Shown here in pieces: positions 15,659 to 24,835 of a stretch of DNA of 64,000 bases. Origin of the DNA: QGON01 sp963691905. GTDB taxonomy: Bacteria; Pseudomonadota; Gammaproteobacteria; Chromatiales; Chromatiaceae. The notes beneath the pieces were generated by a model. It was not told the origin of the DNA and did no database searches. It saw only the letters and a program-made list of their open reading frames with translations. The stretch is taken from positions 1,364,001 to 1,428,000 of the forward strand of contig OY829894.1 of NCBI GenBank assembly GCA_963691905.1. The letters run 5' to 3'. Numbering within the stretch: position 1 is the first letter of the stretch; every line of letters starts with the position of its first letter. The position numbers and the translations under genes are program-made.

Positions 15659-17707
15659 ATGGCCAACTACGCCACCCATGACATCCGCAATATCGCTTTT
15701 GTCGGGCATGCAGGATCCGGAAAAACAACACTTATCGAATCACTCTTGCAGAAATCCGGAACCATCAGCAGTGCCGGCAGTGTCGAACGAGGGGACACTG
15801 TCTGTGACTATGACGATCAGGAACGATCATTCCAGCACTCTCTTGACATTGCCATTACGCATTTAAGCAGTGCTGGCAGACAGGTCAATATTATTGACAC
15901 CCCGGGATATACCGATTTTATCGGGCGCAGCATCAGCATCCTGCCTGCAGTGGAGACTGCCGGTATCGTGATCAACGGCAGCAGCGGTATCGAATCAGTC
16001 AGCCTGCGCATGATGGAAGCCGCTAAAAGACGCAATCTCTGCCGTATCATTATCGTCAATAAAATTGATCAGGAAGATGTCGATTTTGAAACATTGATGG
16101 CGAGCTTCAGAGAGACATTTGGCGACAACTGCCTGCCTATCAATCTGCCGGCCGAGAAGGGTTCCAAGGTGATCGACTGCTTCTTTCAGCCGGGTGGGGA
16201 AGCCACGGACTTCTCATCTGTTGCAGAGGCCCACAGCCGCATCATCGACCAGGTCGTGGAGGTCGACGAGGCGTTGATGGAGCTCTATCTCGAACAGGGC
16301 GAAGAGTTGGCACCTGAGCAGTTGCACGACCCCTTCGAAAAAGCACTGCGTGAAGACCATCTGATCCCGGTCTGTTTTGTCTCAGCGCAAAATGGAGCAG
16401 GAATTGATGCACTGCTGGAGTTCTTCGCAAGGCTGATGCCCGACCCAACCGAAGGCAATCCACCAGAATTCATGAAGGGTGAAGGCGCAGACATGACCCC
16501 TATCGAGGTCTCAACCGACCAGGGAAAGCATGCACTGGCCCATGTCTTCAAAATCATCAACGATCCCTTTCGTGGAAAATTGGGGATATTCAGGGTTCAT
16601 CAGGGCACCTTGCAACCCAACAGCCAGCTATTCATTGGCAACGCAAGGAAACCATTTAGGGCGAACCATCTGCTGCGCCTGCAGGGCAAAGAACAGAGTG
16701 AGATGGATAGAGCCATCCCCGGCGATATCTGTGCGGTCGCCAGAGTCGACGATATCCATTTCGATGCAGTCATACATGACTCGCACGACGAGGACCATTT
16801 TCACCTCCGCTCAATTGAATGTCCTCTGCCGCTGTTTGGCTTGGCGATCAGCCCCAGCAAGCGTGGGGATGAACAGAAGTTGAGTGACGCCCTGCACAAG
16901 CTAGTGGATGAGGATCCATGCTTTCATGTCGAGCACAATACCACCCTCAACGAAACCATCATGCGGGGACTCGGGGACTTTCACTTGAAGGTATTGTTGG
17001 AAAGACTGCACAACCAATACCATGTGGACGTTGTGACCCATCTGCCCAGCATTGCCTATCGGGAAACCATCACCCGTCCTGCCGAAGGGATGCATCGGCA
17101 TAAAAAACAGACCGGTGGCGCGGGACAGTTCGGTGAGGTATTTCTGCGTATCGAACCCATGGAGCGAGACAGTGGGTTTGAGTTCGTCAACAAAGTGGTG
17201 GGCGGCGCCATCCCAGGACAGTTCATTCCTGCAATTGAAAAAGGGGTGCAGCAGGCAATCAGTGAAGGCGCCATCGCAGGCTTTCCCATGCAGGATATCC
17301 GGGTGACCCTCTATGATGGAAAATACCACGCCGTGGATTCCAAAGAAATCGCCTTTGCCACTGCGGGAAAGAAGGCTTTTATCGCTGCGGTTGAACAGGC
17401 CATACCTGTCATTTTGGAGCCGATCGTTAATATCTCGATCACCACACCAGGTGCATTCATGGGTGATCTGTCCGGTGATCTGTCCGGAAAAAGGGGACAT
17501 ATCAGCGGCACCGACAGCGGCAGAAATAATCAAATCATCATTAAGGGCGAGGTACCTCTCGCAGAACTACAGAGCTACGGTACCGAACTGCAGGCGATCA
17601 CCGGCGGAGAAGGCAACTATAGCATTGAGTTCAGCCACTATGAGGCGGTACCCGCAAATATCCAGCAGCAGTTGAAGCAGGAAAGTAAATCCAACTCTGA
17701 TCATTGA
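15659..17707 (+). CDS. elongation factor G-like GTPase
   Basis: A 682-residue translational GTPase of the EF-G family. G1 is GHAGSGKT (residues about 16-23), G3 is DTPGY and G4 is NKID. Domain IV (TGGAGQFGEVFLRIEPME) and domain V follow, giving the EF-G architecture. It lacks the DERERGITI switch I motif of canonical EF-G; the equivalent is CDYDDQERSFQHSLDI. This places it with the FusA2/EF-G-like paralogues whose role in translation is poorly defined. ATG at 15659 follows CAGGAGGTACC, a strong ribosome binding site; the GTG at 15617 in frame is rejected. No rps or tuf genes are near. Confidence 0.9.
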   Translation: MANYATHDIRNIAFVGHAGSGKTTLIESLLQKSGTISSAGSVERGDTVCDYDDQERSFQHSLDIAITHLSSAGRQVNIIDTPGYTDFIGRSISILPAVETAGIVINGSSGIESVSLRMMEAAKRRNLCRIIIVNKIDQEDVDFETLMASFRETFGDNCLPINLPAEKGSKVIDCFFQPGGEATDFSSVAEAHSRIIDQVVEVDEALMELYLEQGEELAPEQLHDPFEKALREDHLIPVCFVSAQNGAGIDALLEFFARLMPDPTEGNPPEFMKGEGADMTPIEVSTDQGKHALAHVFKIINDPFRGKLGIFRVHQGTLQPNSQLFIGNARKPFRANHLLRLQGKEQSEMDRAIPGDICAVARVDDIHFDAVIHDSHDEDHFHLRSIECPLPLFGLAISPSKRGDEQKLSDALHKLVDEDPCFHVEHNTTLNETIMRGLGDFHLKVLLERLHNQYHVDVVTHLPSIAYRETITRPAEGMHRHKKQTGGAGQFGEVFLRIEPMERDSGFEFVNKVVGGAIPGQFIPAIEKGVQQAISEGAIAGFPMQDIRVTLYDGKYHAVDSKEIAFATAGKKAFIAAVEQAIPVILEPIVNISITTPGAFMGDLSGDLSGKRGHISGTDSGRNNQIIIKGEVPLAELQSYGTELQAITGGEGNYSIEFSHYEAVPANIQQQLKQESKSNSDH

Positions 17708-17734
17708 TCAATACGATCTTCTGTAGCTTATAAA

Positions 17735-17763
17735 ACGGCCCTGAACATCAGCTTCAGGGTCGT
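17735..17763 (+). terminator. hairpin after EF-G-like gene, possible terminator
   Basis: An 11-bp stem (17735-17745 with 17753-17763, one G-T pair) and a 7-base loop, 28 bp after the stop codon. There is no U tract on the plus strand; on the minus strand it would be followed by TTTTAT. It may work as a transcript-end hairpin. Confidence 0.5.
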
Positions 17764-17909
17764 ATCTCCGTCTGCTGTCCCGGATCTCAACTCATGGATT
17801 GGTCAGTACATCAGTATTCTTGAACGGACACCATTCAGCAATTAGTATAGACTCAGTTTTCAGATTCAACCAAAGCCCGTATTAAAGAGGCTCGCATAGG
17901 AGGAAAGTA

Positions 17910-18494
17910 ATGAAAACGATCTATGGAATCATTGCGCACACACTATTTGCACTAACCCTGACACTTTCTCAAGCGGCGACTGCCTCTGCTGAAAACCCTA
18001 AAAATAATGCAGAAATCTCGGAAGCGGTGAAGCTCTATTCCCAGGCACTTCCGTTGGATATGGACTCCCCAAGGAAAGCCGAGCTGCTGGATCAATCTGC
18101 AGCAATCCTGAAAAAAGTCATCGCGAACGATCCCAAATCACTGGAAGCTCATCGTAAACTGATGGGAGTCTATCTGTTAAAGCAAGACTACAGTAATGGG
18201 ATCCGCACCATGCAGGATGCGATCACCCTCTCCCCAGAGGATCCAAAGCTGTTTATTTCCCTGGCCTTCCTCTATGAGCATTCAGGCGCCCTCGAATACG
18301 CGATGGCAATGCTGGACCAGGCATTGACGCTGGATCCCAAACAGAAACTTGCTATGGAGTACAAGGTAGCTATTCAGAAAAAAATCGACGCGCTGAAAAT
18401 GGAAGATGCGCATCAAGGAAAGAGTGTGATGGGAGCAAATCACGGACAATTGACTGGAGAGGCTGCTCGCCCCCCTACCAGTGCAAAGCAATAA
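17910..18494 (+). CDS. periplasmic tetratricopeptide-repeat protein
   Basis: A 194-residue protein with a signal peptide (residues 1-27, cleavage after ATASA). Two or three tetratricopeptide repeats follow: LEAHRKLMGVYLLKQDYSNG, KLFISLAFLYEHSGALEYAM and AMLDQALTLDPKQKLAMEYK. It has no lipobox. Such proteins usually hold other proteins together; the partner is unknown. The ATG is preceded by AGGAGGAAAGTA, an excellent ribosome binding site. A hairpin lies 43 bp after the stop, and another small periplasmic protein gene follows. Confidence 0.8.
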   Translation: MKTIYGIIAHTLFALTLTLSQAATASAENPKNNAEISEAVKLYSQALPLDMDSPRKAELLDQSAAILKKVIANDPKSLEAHRKLMGVYLLKQDYSNGIRTMQDAITLSPEDPKLFISLAFLYEHSGALEYAMAMLDQALTLDPKQKLAMEYKVAIQKKIDALKMEDAHQGKSVMGANHGQLTGEAARPPTSAKQ

Positions 18495-18536
18495 CAAGGC
18501 ATCTCCGGCACGCCCAGAAACACCATATCTTTCACC

Positions 18537-18565
18537 TCTGAACCCTGCATTCGACAGGGTTCAGA
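18537..18565 (+). terminator. hairpin after TPR gene, possible terminator
   Basis: A perfect 11-bp stem TCTGAACCCTG/CAGGGTTCAGA with a 7-base loop. No U tract follows directly. Probable transcript-end or stabilising hairpin. Confidence 0.5.
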
Positions 18566-18641
18566 ATCCGCACCAATCTTCCTGATTAAAAAACCCAAGG
18601 GTTACCATGATGAATTTTCACATAAGTGAAGAGACCACCCC

Positions 18642-18992
18642 ATGAACTCATTGAAAACACTGATTGTAGCCGTTGCCACTGTATTGATCTGCAACCCGGT
18701 GCTGGCGGATGAGAAGGTACTGAAGCAGCGCATCTCTGACTTGGAAAACCGGGTTACTGCACTTGAGCAACTCATGGAGGAGACAGGTTCAAAAAACCGT
18801 TGGAAAGATCCTATTCTCTGGCAACGGATCAAGAAAGAGATGAACAGCGACGACACCCGGAAACTGTTAGGCAAGCCTGGCCGGGTCGAGGAACAGATTT
18901 TTACCACTTGGTACTACCATCCAACCTCAAAACTCCACAGTTATGTCTGGTTCGACGAGGGCAAGGTACTGGGGTGGGAGGCACCGAATTAG
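18642..18992 (+). CDS. small periplasmic coiled-coil protein
   Basis: A 116-residue protein with a signal peptide (residues 1-22, cleavage after PVLA). Residues 24-46 (EKVLKQRISDLENRVTALEQ) form a short heptad coiled coil. The C-terminal part, DDTRKLLGKPGRVEEQIFTT followed by WYYHPTSKLHSYVWFDEGKV, resembles the BamE/SmpA/OmlA fold, in which a DP/GKP turn precedes a WxYxxP strand. It may be a minor outer-membrane or periplasmic assembly factor, but no specific role is known. It follows the TPR-protein gene in the same direction with a hairpin between. Confidence 0.7.
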   Translation: MNSLKTLIVAVATVLICNPVLADEKVLKQRISDLENRVTALEQLMEETGSKNRWKDPILWQRIKKEMNSDDTRKLLGKPGRVEEQIFTTWYYHPTSKLHSYVWFDEGKVLGWEAPN

Positions 18993-19001
18993 TAAGTATC
19001 C

Positions 19002-19100
19002 GTCCGGAAACACGGTTTTTTCAACGAAGCACGCTAAGGTAATTTATTGTCACTTAATCTTACTTTCGTGTTCTTTATGGTTAGATACGGGTTTCCGGAC
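19002..19100. repeat. 99-bp inverted repeat unit
   Basis: Ends GTCCGGAAAC (19002-19011) and GTTTCCGGAC (19091-19100) are perfect complements. The inside holds no reading frame of note. It lies just after the coiled-coil protein gene. Confidence 0.5.
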
Positions 19101-19150
19101 AGACACTCGATAGGCAAATCACGGCGGGGCCGCTATTCGGCTCAATATAA

Positions 19151-19305
19151 CGTAGGTCGGATTAGACGAGCAGTGGCACAAAACTGAAGTTTGGTACAAC
19201 ATTTTACGCGCGACGTAATCCGACAAAACAGCGTCAGGTTACGATGCGCAGCAAATCAGGCAGCATAATTCAAGCTTGGCACAGTGCGCATCTAACCGGA
19301 CCTAC
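19151..19305. repeat. dispersed palindromic repeat, family A, copy 1
   Basis: A 155-bp unit with imperfect inverted ends GTAGGTCGGATTAG and CTAACCGGACCTAC, and internal GCGCGACGTAATCCGACAAA. A second copy with the same order of blocks lies at 52301-52453. No open reading frame. Confidence 0.75.
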
Positions 19306-19318
19306 AGCACTAAAATGC

Positions 19319-19346
19319 CCGATCCTCTACGCTTGATCGCGCCTAC
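19319..19346. repeat. dispersed repeat, family B, right half
   Basis: CTCTACGCTTGATCGCGCCTAC matches the right half of the family B palindrome found complete at 2124-2215. It directly follows the family A copy. Confidence 0.6.
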
Positions 19347-19356
19347 AGATTGAGCA

Positions 19357-19393
19357 ATAAAAAACCCACCACCCCTTGCGGGATGGTGGGTTT
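19357..19393 (-). terminator. intrinsic terminator of the octaheme cytochrome gene
   Basis: On the minus strand AACCCACCA pairs with TGGTGGGTT, with an inner CCC/GGG and the loop GCAA, and is followed by a run of six Us. It lies 36 bp after the stop codon of the cytochrome gene at 19429. A strong, standard rho-independent terminator. Confidence 0.92.
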
Positions 19394-19428
19394 CTCGTCT
19401 TAATAGACAGACGTTCGTCGAACGTTAC

Positions 19429-20868
19429 TTAGTGCTTTATTTTGTAACGGTTCTTGAACTCTGCCTGACGGGCCTTACGCTTTGCAGCAGCAGCTTTGCT
19501 CATCTTACCGAGGAACCACTTGTGCGAATCGTGATTCAGCACTTCAGACATAACCCTTTGAAGGTTCTTTGCTGCCTTCACATCATCGGCACTGCCATGC
19601 ATGCCGTGCTCAATCAGCTCTTTCAGCTCAGGAACCAACTCGGTGTAGAAGTTCTTACCCAGATCGTAAGTCCCTTCCCAGTGAGTGATATCCGGACCCA
19701 TCATGGAAGCCGCCATACGTGCGCGACGTCCCTCATGGTGCCAAAGTTCGAACCAGATAAAGTCGATCTTGTTGGAGAACTTGGGGCCTTTGATCAAAGG
19801 CTTGGCCGCCTTCATCAACTTCAGACCAGGCTTACCATACTTACGGTTGTACATCTCAACCAGGCCGTCATACTGAACATAGAAGTTCTCAGTCCAACCC
19901 TCTTCATGACAAGAGTTACAGACATCTTTCATCTTGTCACGACGCTCTTCCCAGCCTACGGTGCCTTCTATCCAGCCCTGCTTCTTGGAGACAGGAGGAC
20001 GGTTGTTCCAGCTGATACGGTCACCTACGTTATGGGTGATGCCCTGCTTACGGGTTTCACTCATGTGACAGGTGGCGCAGGTCGGAGCCGCATAGTAGTC
20101 TTCACCGGGGATCCACTTGGAGTTATCCATGTTCATCTTCTCACGGTTGGCGCGATAAGCGATGCCGTGTTTGGACTCGTCATAGATCTCCTTCTGAGGA
20201 TGGTCAGGACCCATGTGACACTTGGAGCAGTTCTCAGGCTGACGCGCTTGCGCTACAGAAAACGCGTGACGTGAGTGACAGGCTGCACAAGTACCTTTCG
20301 AACCATCAGGATTGATTCGGCCGATACCCGTGTTAGGCCAGGTCGCCGGATCCAGTGCACCGTCTTTGAGTACCTTCACGTGGGAACCGTGACACTGCCA
20401 GCAACCAACGACTGCGGCTGCAGATACACCGTCAGGAAAGCCCTCGGTAACCATGCCCATATCACCCTCAACAACCTCTGCGAGCAGGTTATCCAGAGAA
20501 CCCATGATCTTACCTGCTTCCGCATGGTGAGACGCTGTCATCTCTTTCTCTTCGTTTTCGTGACAGTTTGCACAGTCTTTCGGAGAAACGATGATTGAGA
20601 TATTTTTCTTTACTTTCTTGTCATCGTGAATGAAAGCATCCAGATCTTTGGCATCCGCTTGATGACACTCATAGCAACCAACATTGGCGCCATAGTGCTT
20701 ACTTGAACCCCACATTTGAACCAACCCGGGGTTGTTTTTCTTATGGCACTTAACGCACTCTTTGGTCTCTTCTGACATTTGTTTTGGTGGAGCTTTGACC
20801 GCAGCCATTGCAAACCCTTGGGTTAACAACAGTGCGGCGCCAATCCCCATTAGCCACCATTTTCGCAT
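19429..20868 (-). CDS. octaheme cytochrome c, hydroxylamine-oxidoreductase-like
   Basis: A 479-residue periplasmic protein. A signal peptide (residues 1-22) precedes eight CXXCH haem motifs with first cysteines at 38, 65, 99, 156, 194, 214, 264 and 317. Number, spacing and the C-terminal region (FELWHHEGRRARMAASMMGP, ITHWEGTYDLGKNFYTELVP) match the octaheme HAO family. Ammonia oxidisers use HAO to oxidise hydroxylamine; other members reduce nitrite or hydroxylamine. Where I recall catalytic HAOs having a Tyr (PDYxHW) this protein has Ile (PDITHW, about residue 394), which would favour a reductive enzyme; that is inference. GGAG precedes the ATG. It has its own terminator and no haoB or quinol-oxidase gene next to it. 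Confidence 0.88.
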   Translation of the reverse strand: MRKWWLMGIGAALLLTQGFAMAAVKAPPKQMSEETKECVKCHKKNNPGLVQMWGSSKHYGANVGCYECHQADAKDLDAFIHDDKKVKKNISIIVSPKDCANCHENEEKEMTASHHAEAGKIMGSLDNLLAEVVEGDMGMVTEGFPDGVSAAAVVGCWQCHGSHVKVLKDGALDPATWPNTGIGRINPDGSKGTCAACHSRHAFSVAQARQPENCSKCHMGPDHPQKEIYDESKHGIAYRANREKMNMDNSKWIPGEDYYAAPTCATCHMSETRKQGITHNVGDRISWNNRPPVSKKQGWIEGTVGWEERRDKMKDVCNSCHEEGWTENFYVQYDGLVEMYNRKYGKPGLKLMKAAKPLIKGPKFSNKIDFIWFELWHHEGRRARMAASMMGPDITHWEGTYDLGKNFYTELVPELKELIEHGMHGSADDVKAAKNLQRVMSEVLNHDSHKWFLGKMSKAAAAKRKARQAEFKNRYKIKH

Positions 20869-21208
20869 TTGTAGTCTCCTTCAATTGCGGTATTAAAGTT
20901 CCGACTCCGGTAGCCGGAAACCTGATCAGGAATGCGAAAGAATCAGAACTAAAAAAACAGCGTGATACCCCAACTCCCAAGAGAGAGGGAACTGCTATCC
21001 AAAAACAGGGTCAGAGGTAATTGGACACACCTCAACCCGGTTAACCGTGAATTTTTAGAATAATAAGGCAGGGAGAACTGCTACCCCATCCAACCCTTTG
21101 TGATACTGCAGTCAAGGGACTACATGGTTTCGCAAGCTGCGCGAAATCCGTATTTTTTCTTATTTACTATCGCGCTAACGATCGTCACATTGGCGCCAAA
21201 TAATATCA

Positions 21209-21222
21209 TTGACGTAAATCAA
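21209..21222. promoter_or_regulatory. FNR/Anr-like box
   Basis: TTGAC-GTAA-ATCAA fits the FNR/Anr consensus TTGAT-N4-ATCAA with one difference. It lies in the 463-bp gap between the divergent octaheme cytochrome gene (start 20868) and mfd (start 21332). Nothing else coding was found in this gap. Control of the cytochrome by oxygen level would make sense, but the site is far (about 340 bp) from its start. Confidence 0.45.
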
Positions 21223-21331
21223 GTTTTCCACCATATCCTAAGGGTTTACCGTAATATCGACAGAGAAAACTTCCCCCTGACCCATCCTCCGGTATATGAG
21301 ATAATTTCGTTTTTTTTCAACTCCCTTCCAG

Positions 21332-24300
21332 ATGTCCACAACCCAAGACAATAGCCACACCCTCTTTAACCCAGCGCTACCGGCCAAGCCAGGTGAACAG
21401 CTGCAGTGGGGACAGCTCTATGGCGGCAGTTCTGCACTCGCCATCGCCAACGCCGCACAGGCTTTTAATGGTGTCGTACTGGTCGCAGTGGATACGGTGC
21501 AAAGGGCTGCGCAACTTGAAGCGGAACTCGGCTTTTTCCTGGGAGACCATAAACTGCCTGTGCTCAGCTTCCCCGACTGGGAGACACTGCCCTACGACCT
21601 ATTCTCCCCGCTCCCTGAGCTGATCTCACAGCGGCTGCTCACCCTCTCCCGTCTGCCACAGATGGAGCAATGCATTCTGCTGGTGCCGATCGCAACGCTG
21701 ATGCAGCGTCTCAGCCCAAAGGCGTTTCTCGACCACCACTCCCTGCTCGTGGATCTGGGACAGCAACTCAATCTGGATGAGACACGCCAGCGTCTGGAGA
21801 GAAGTGGTTATCAATGTGTCTCCCAGGTACTCGCCCACGGCGAGTTTGCAGTTCGCGGTTCCCTGCTGGATGTATTTCCCATGGGCAACCCGGTGCCCTT
21901 CAGGATTGACCTGTTCGATGACGAAGTGGACAGCATCCGCACCTTTGATCCGGAGACCCAACGCTCACTGGAAAAGATAAATCAGATCAGAATGTTACCG
22001 GCCCGGGAGTTTCCCCTGGATGAAGCGGGCATCTCTCTCTTTCGGCGCAACTACCGCAATCAGTTTGAAGGAGATCTGCAACGCAGCCTGATCTATAGCG
22101 ATGTGTCTGATGGCCAGGTTCCCAGTGGTCTTGAATACTATCTTCCCCTCTTTTTCGAGACCACAAACACGCTCTTCGATTACCTGCCGGAGAATCATCT
22201 ACTCTTCCAGACCGAGGACATCCGGGAGCAGGCAGACAGTTTTTTTGAGCAGGTCAAAGGCCGTTACGATGAGAGGAAACACGATCTGGAACGACCGCTG
22301 CTGCCTCCGGGGAAAATCTACCTCTCCACGGATGAACTGGTCTCCCGCATGAAGTCTCCGGCGGGGGTTTCGGTGCAAAAACACGAAATATCCAGCCGCC
22401 GTAAAGGTTATGCGGGATTCGCCAACTTCGCCACCCAACTTCCCCCCCCTCTGGGCATACAGGCACGCGCCCAACGTCCGGCTGCGCTGCTGCAGGACTT
22501 CCTCTCTTCCAACGATGGCATCACGCTCTTCGTGGCAGAGAGTGCGGGACGACGGGAGATGTTATTAGGCATGTTGCGGGATTTCGGCATCACACCCAAA
22601 GTGGTGGATAGTTGGCAGTCATTTATTGATGAAAAGCCCCCTGTCGCCCTGACCGTTGCTCCCATTGAACAGGGGCTTTGGTTGCAGGAGAGCGGTATCA
22701 CCCTGATCACCGAGACTCAACTCTACGGTGAGCAGGTGCGGCAGACACGACGGCGGCAGAAGGCGACCCGTGACCCGGAGCAGATCGTCCGCAACCTGAC
22801 GGAACTCCATATCGGCGCACCTGTGGTGCATGAGGATCACGGTGTCGGCCGCTATCTGGGACTGCAGACCATTGAGGTCGGCGGTCTCGCGACCGAGTTT
22901 CTGACCCTGGAGTACGCCAAGGGCGACAAGCTCTATGTACCGGTCGCCTCACTTCACCTGATCAGCCGATATGCGGGTGCGTCACCCGACAACGCCCCCC
23001 TCCACCGCCTCGGCGGAGAGCAGTGGGAAAAGACCAAGCGCAAGGCCGCCAAGCAAGTTCGGGATGTCGCCGCAGAGTTGCTGGAGATCTATGCCCGCCG
23101 TGCCGCATGCCAGGGTGTTGCCTTCCCTGAACCTGCTGACGAATATCAAAGCTTCAGCGCCACCTTTGAGTTTGAAACGACGCCGGACCAACAGCAAACC
23201 ATCGACTCGGTGTTGGAAGATATGGCCTCGCCTCAACCCATGGACCGGGTCGTCTGCGGGGATGTGGGCTTCGGCAAGACCGAGGTTGCCATGCGCGCCA
23301 CCTTCATGGCCACCCAGGGCAACAAACAGGTGATCGTGCTGGTGCCTACCACCCTGCTCGCCCAGCAGCACTATCAGAACTTTTCCGACCGCTTTGCCGA
23401 CTGGCCCGTCAAGGTCGAGAGCCTCTCCCGCTTCCGCACCGGCAAACAGCAGCAGAAGGTCATCGACGGACTGGCCGACGGCACACTCGACATCGTTGTC
23501 GGCACCCACAAACTGCTCTCCGAGGGCATCAAGTTCAAAGACCTCGGACTGGTGATCATCGATGAGGAGCACCGCTTCGGCGTGCGTCAAAAGGAGAAGC
23601 TCAAGGCGCTGCGCAGTGAGGTCGACCTGCTGACACTGACCGCCACCCCGATCCCCCGAACCCTGAATATGGCGATGGCGGGGATGCGCGACCTTTCGAT
23701 CATCGCCACCCCTCCGGCACTGCGTCATCCCATCAAGACCTTCGTCAGTCAGTGGAACGACACATTGATTACCGAGGCCTGTCAGCGCGAACTGAAGCGT
23801 GGCGGCCAGATCTACTTCCTGCACAACGAAGTCAGCACCATCGAAAACATGGCGGAACGGCTTGAGGGACTACTGCCCGGCATCCGCCTGCAAGTGGCCC
23901 ACGGCCAGATGCGGGAGCGCGAGCTGGAAGGCATCATGCGAGACTTCTACCATCAGCGATTCAGCCTGCTGGTCTGCACCACCATCATAGAGAGCGGCAT
24001 CGACGTCCCCACCGCCAATACAATGGTCATCAACCGGGCGGATAAACTCGGACTGGCCCAGCTGCACCAGATTCGCGGCCGAGTCGGGCGCTCCCACCAC
24101 CGCGCCTACGCCTATCTGCTGACTCCACCCAGCGGGGTGATGACCGCCGATGCAAAGAAACGGCTGGAGGCGATCGAATCCCTGGAGGACCTGGGAGCCG
24201 GTTTCACCCTATCCACCCATGACATGGAGATCCGCGGCGCCGGAGAGCTGCTCGGCGACGAACAGAGCGGTCAGATCAACGAGATCGGCTTCACCCTCTA

Positions 24301-24811
24301 CTCAGAACTGCTGGAGCGGGCAGTAAAAGCACTCAAGGCGGGTGAGCAGCCGACACTCGACCGTCCCCTGGACCACGGCACCGAGATTGAGCTGGGCATT
24401 GCGGCACTGTTGCCGGAAGACTATCTGCCGGATGTGCACAGCCGGTTGGTGCTCTATAAGCGGATCGCCAGCGCCGCGACCCATGACGAACTGCGCGAAC
24501 TACAGGTCGAGATGATCGACCGCTTCGGCCTGTTGCCTCAAACGGCCAAGAATCTTTTTGCAATCACCGAACTCAAACTACGGGCCCATCCTCTGGGTAT
24601 CCGCAAGATCGAAGCAGGGCCCAAAGGGGCGCGTATGCTGTTTGATTCAGATCCCAAGATCGATCCGTCAAACCTGATCCGCTTGATCCAAACCCGTCCC
24701 CAGATGTATAAAATGGACGGTGGCGATAAACTCAGATATATCCAGGATATGCCCGACCCAACCGAACGCGTGAACGAAATAGATGTCCTGATCGATAGAC
24801 TGATAGACTAA
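21332..24811 (+). CDS. mfd: transcription-repair coupling factor
   Basis: An 1159-residue ATP-dependent DNA translocase that removes stalled RNA polymerase and recruits UvrA. The UvrB-like N-terminal modules (with FPDWETLPYDLFSPLPELIS) are followed by the RNA-polymerase-interacting domain (APVVHEDHGVGRYLGLQTIE), the helicase core with Walker A CGDVGFGKTEVAMRA, the DEEH box (IIDEEHRFGV), the motif TLTATPIPRTLNMA and the TRG motif, and a C-terminal domain. Length and order match the family. The upstream gap holds an FNR-like box. csiV follows 24 bp downstream, as in many gammaproteobacteria. Confidence 0.97.
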   Translation: MSTTQDNSHTLFNPALPAKPGEQLQWGQLYGGSSALAIANAAQAFNGVVLVAVDTVQRAAQLEAELGFFLGDHKLPVLSFPDWETLPYDLFSPLPELISQRLLTLSRLPQMEQCILLVPIATLMQRLSPKAFLDHHSLLVDLGQQLNLDETRQRLERSGYQCVSQVLAHGEFAVRGSLLDVFPMGNPVPFRIDLFDDEVDSIRTFDPETQRSLEKINQIRMLPAREFPLDEAGISLFRRNYRNQFEGDLQRSLIYSDVSDGQVPSGLEYYLPLFFETTNTLFDYLPENHLLFQTEDIREQADSFFEQVKGRYDERKHDLERPLLPPGKIYLSTDELVSRMKSPAGVSVQKHEISSRRKGYAGFANFATQLPPPLGIQARAQRPAALLQDFLSSNDGITLFVAESAGRREMLLGMLRDFGITPKVVDSWQSFIDEKPPVALTVAPIEQGLWLQESGITLITETQLYGEQVRQTRRRQKATRDPEQIVRNLTELHIGAPVVHEDHGVGRYLGLQTIEVGGLATEFLTLEYAKGDKLYVPVASLHLISRYAGASPDNAPLHRLGGEQWEKTKRKAAKQVRDVAAELLEIYARRAACQGVAFPEPADEYQSFSATFEFETTPDQQQTIDSVLEDMASPQPMDRVVCGDVGFGKTEVAMRATFMATQGNKQVIVLVPTTLLAQQHYQNFSDRFADWPVKVESLSRFRTGKQQQKVIDGLADGTLDIVVGTHKLLSEGIKFKDLGLVIIDEEHRFGVRQKEKLKALRSEVDLLTLTATPIPRTLNMAMAGMRDLSIIATPPALRHPIKTFVSQWNDTLITEACQRELKRGGQIYFLHNEVSTIENMAERLEGLLPGIRLQVAHGQMRERELEGIMRDFYHQRFSLLVCTTIIESGIDVPTANTMVINRADKLGLAQLHQIRGRVGRSHHRAYAYLLTPPSGVMTADAKKRLEAIESLEDLGAGFTLSTHDMEIRGAGELLGDEQSGQINEIGFTLYSELLERAVKALKAGEQPTLDRPLDHGTEIELGIAALLPEDYLPDVHSRLVLYKRIASAATHDELRELQVEMIDRFGLLPQTAKNLFAITELKLRAHPLGIRKIEAGPKGARMLFDSDPKIDPSNLIRLIQTRPQMYKMDGGDKLRYIQDMPDPTERVNEIDVLIDRLID

Positions 24812-24835
24812 GCTGGCAAGTCTTAAGAAAACAAT

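Noticed and set aside
21100..21354. An 84-codon open frame upstream of mfd
   Set aside because: It runs into the start of mfd in another frame, has no ribosome binding site and contains the FNR-like box; most likely noncoding.
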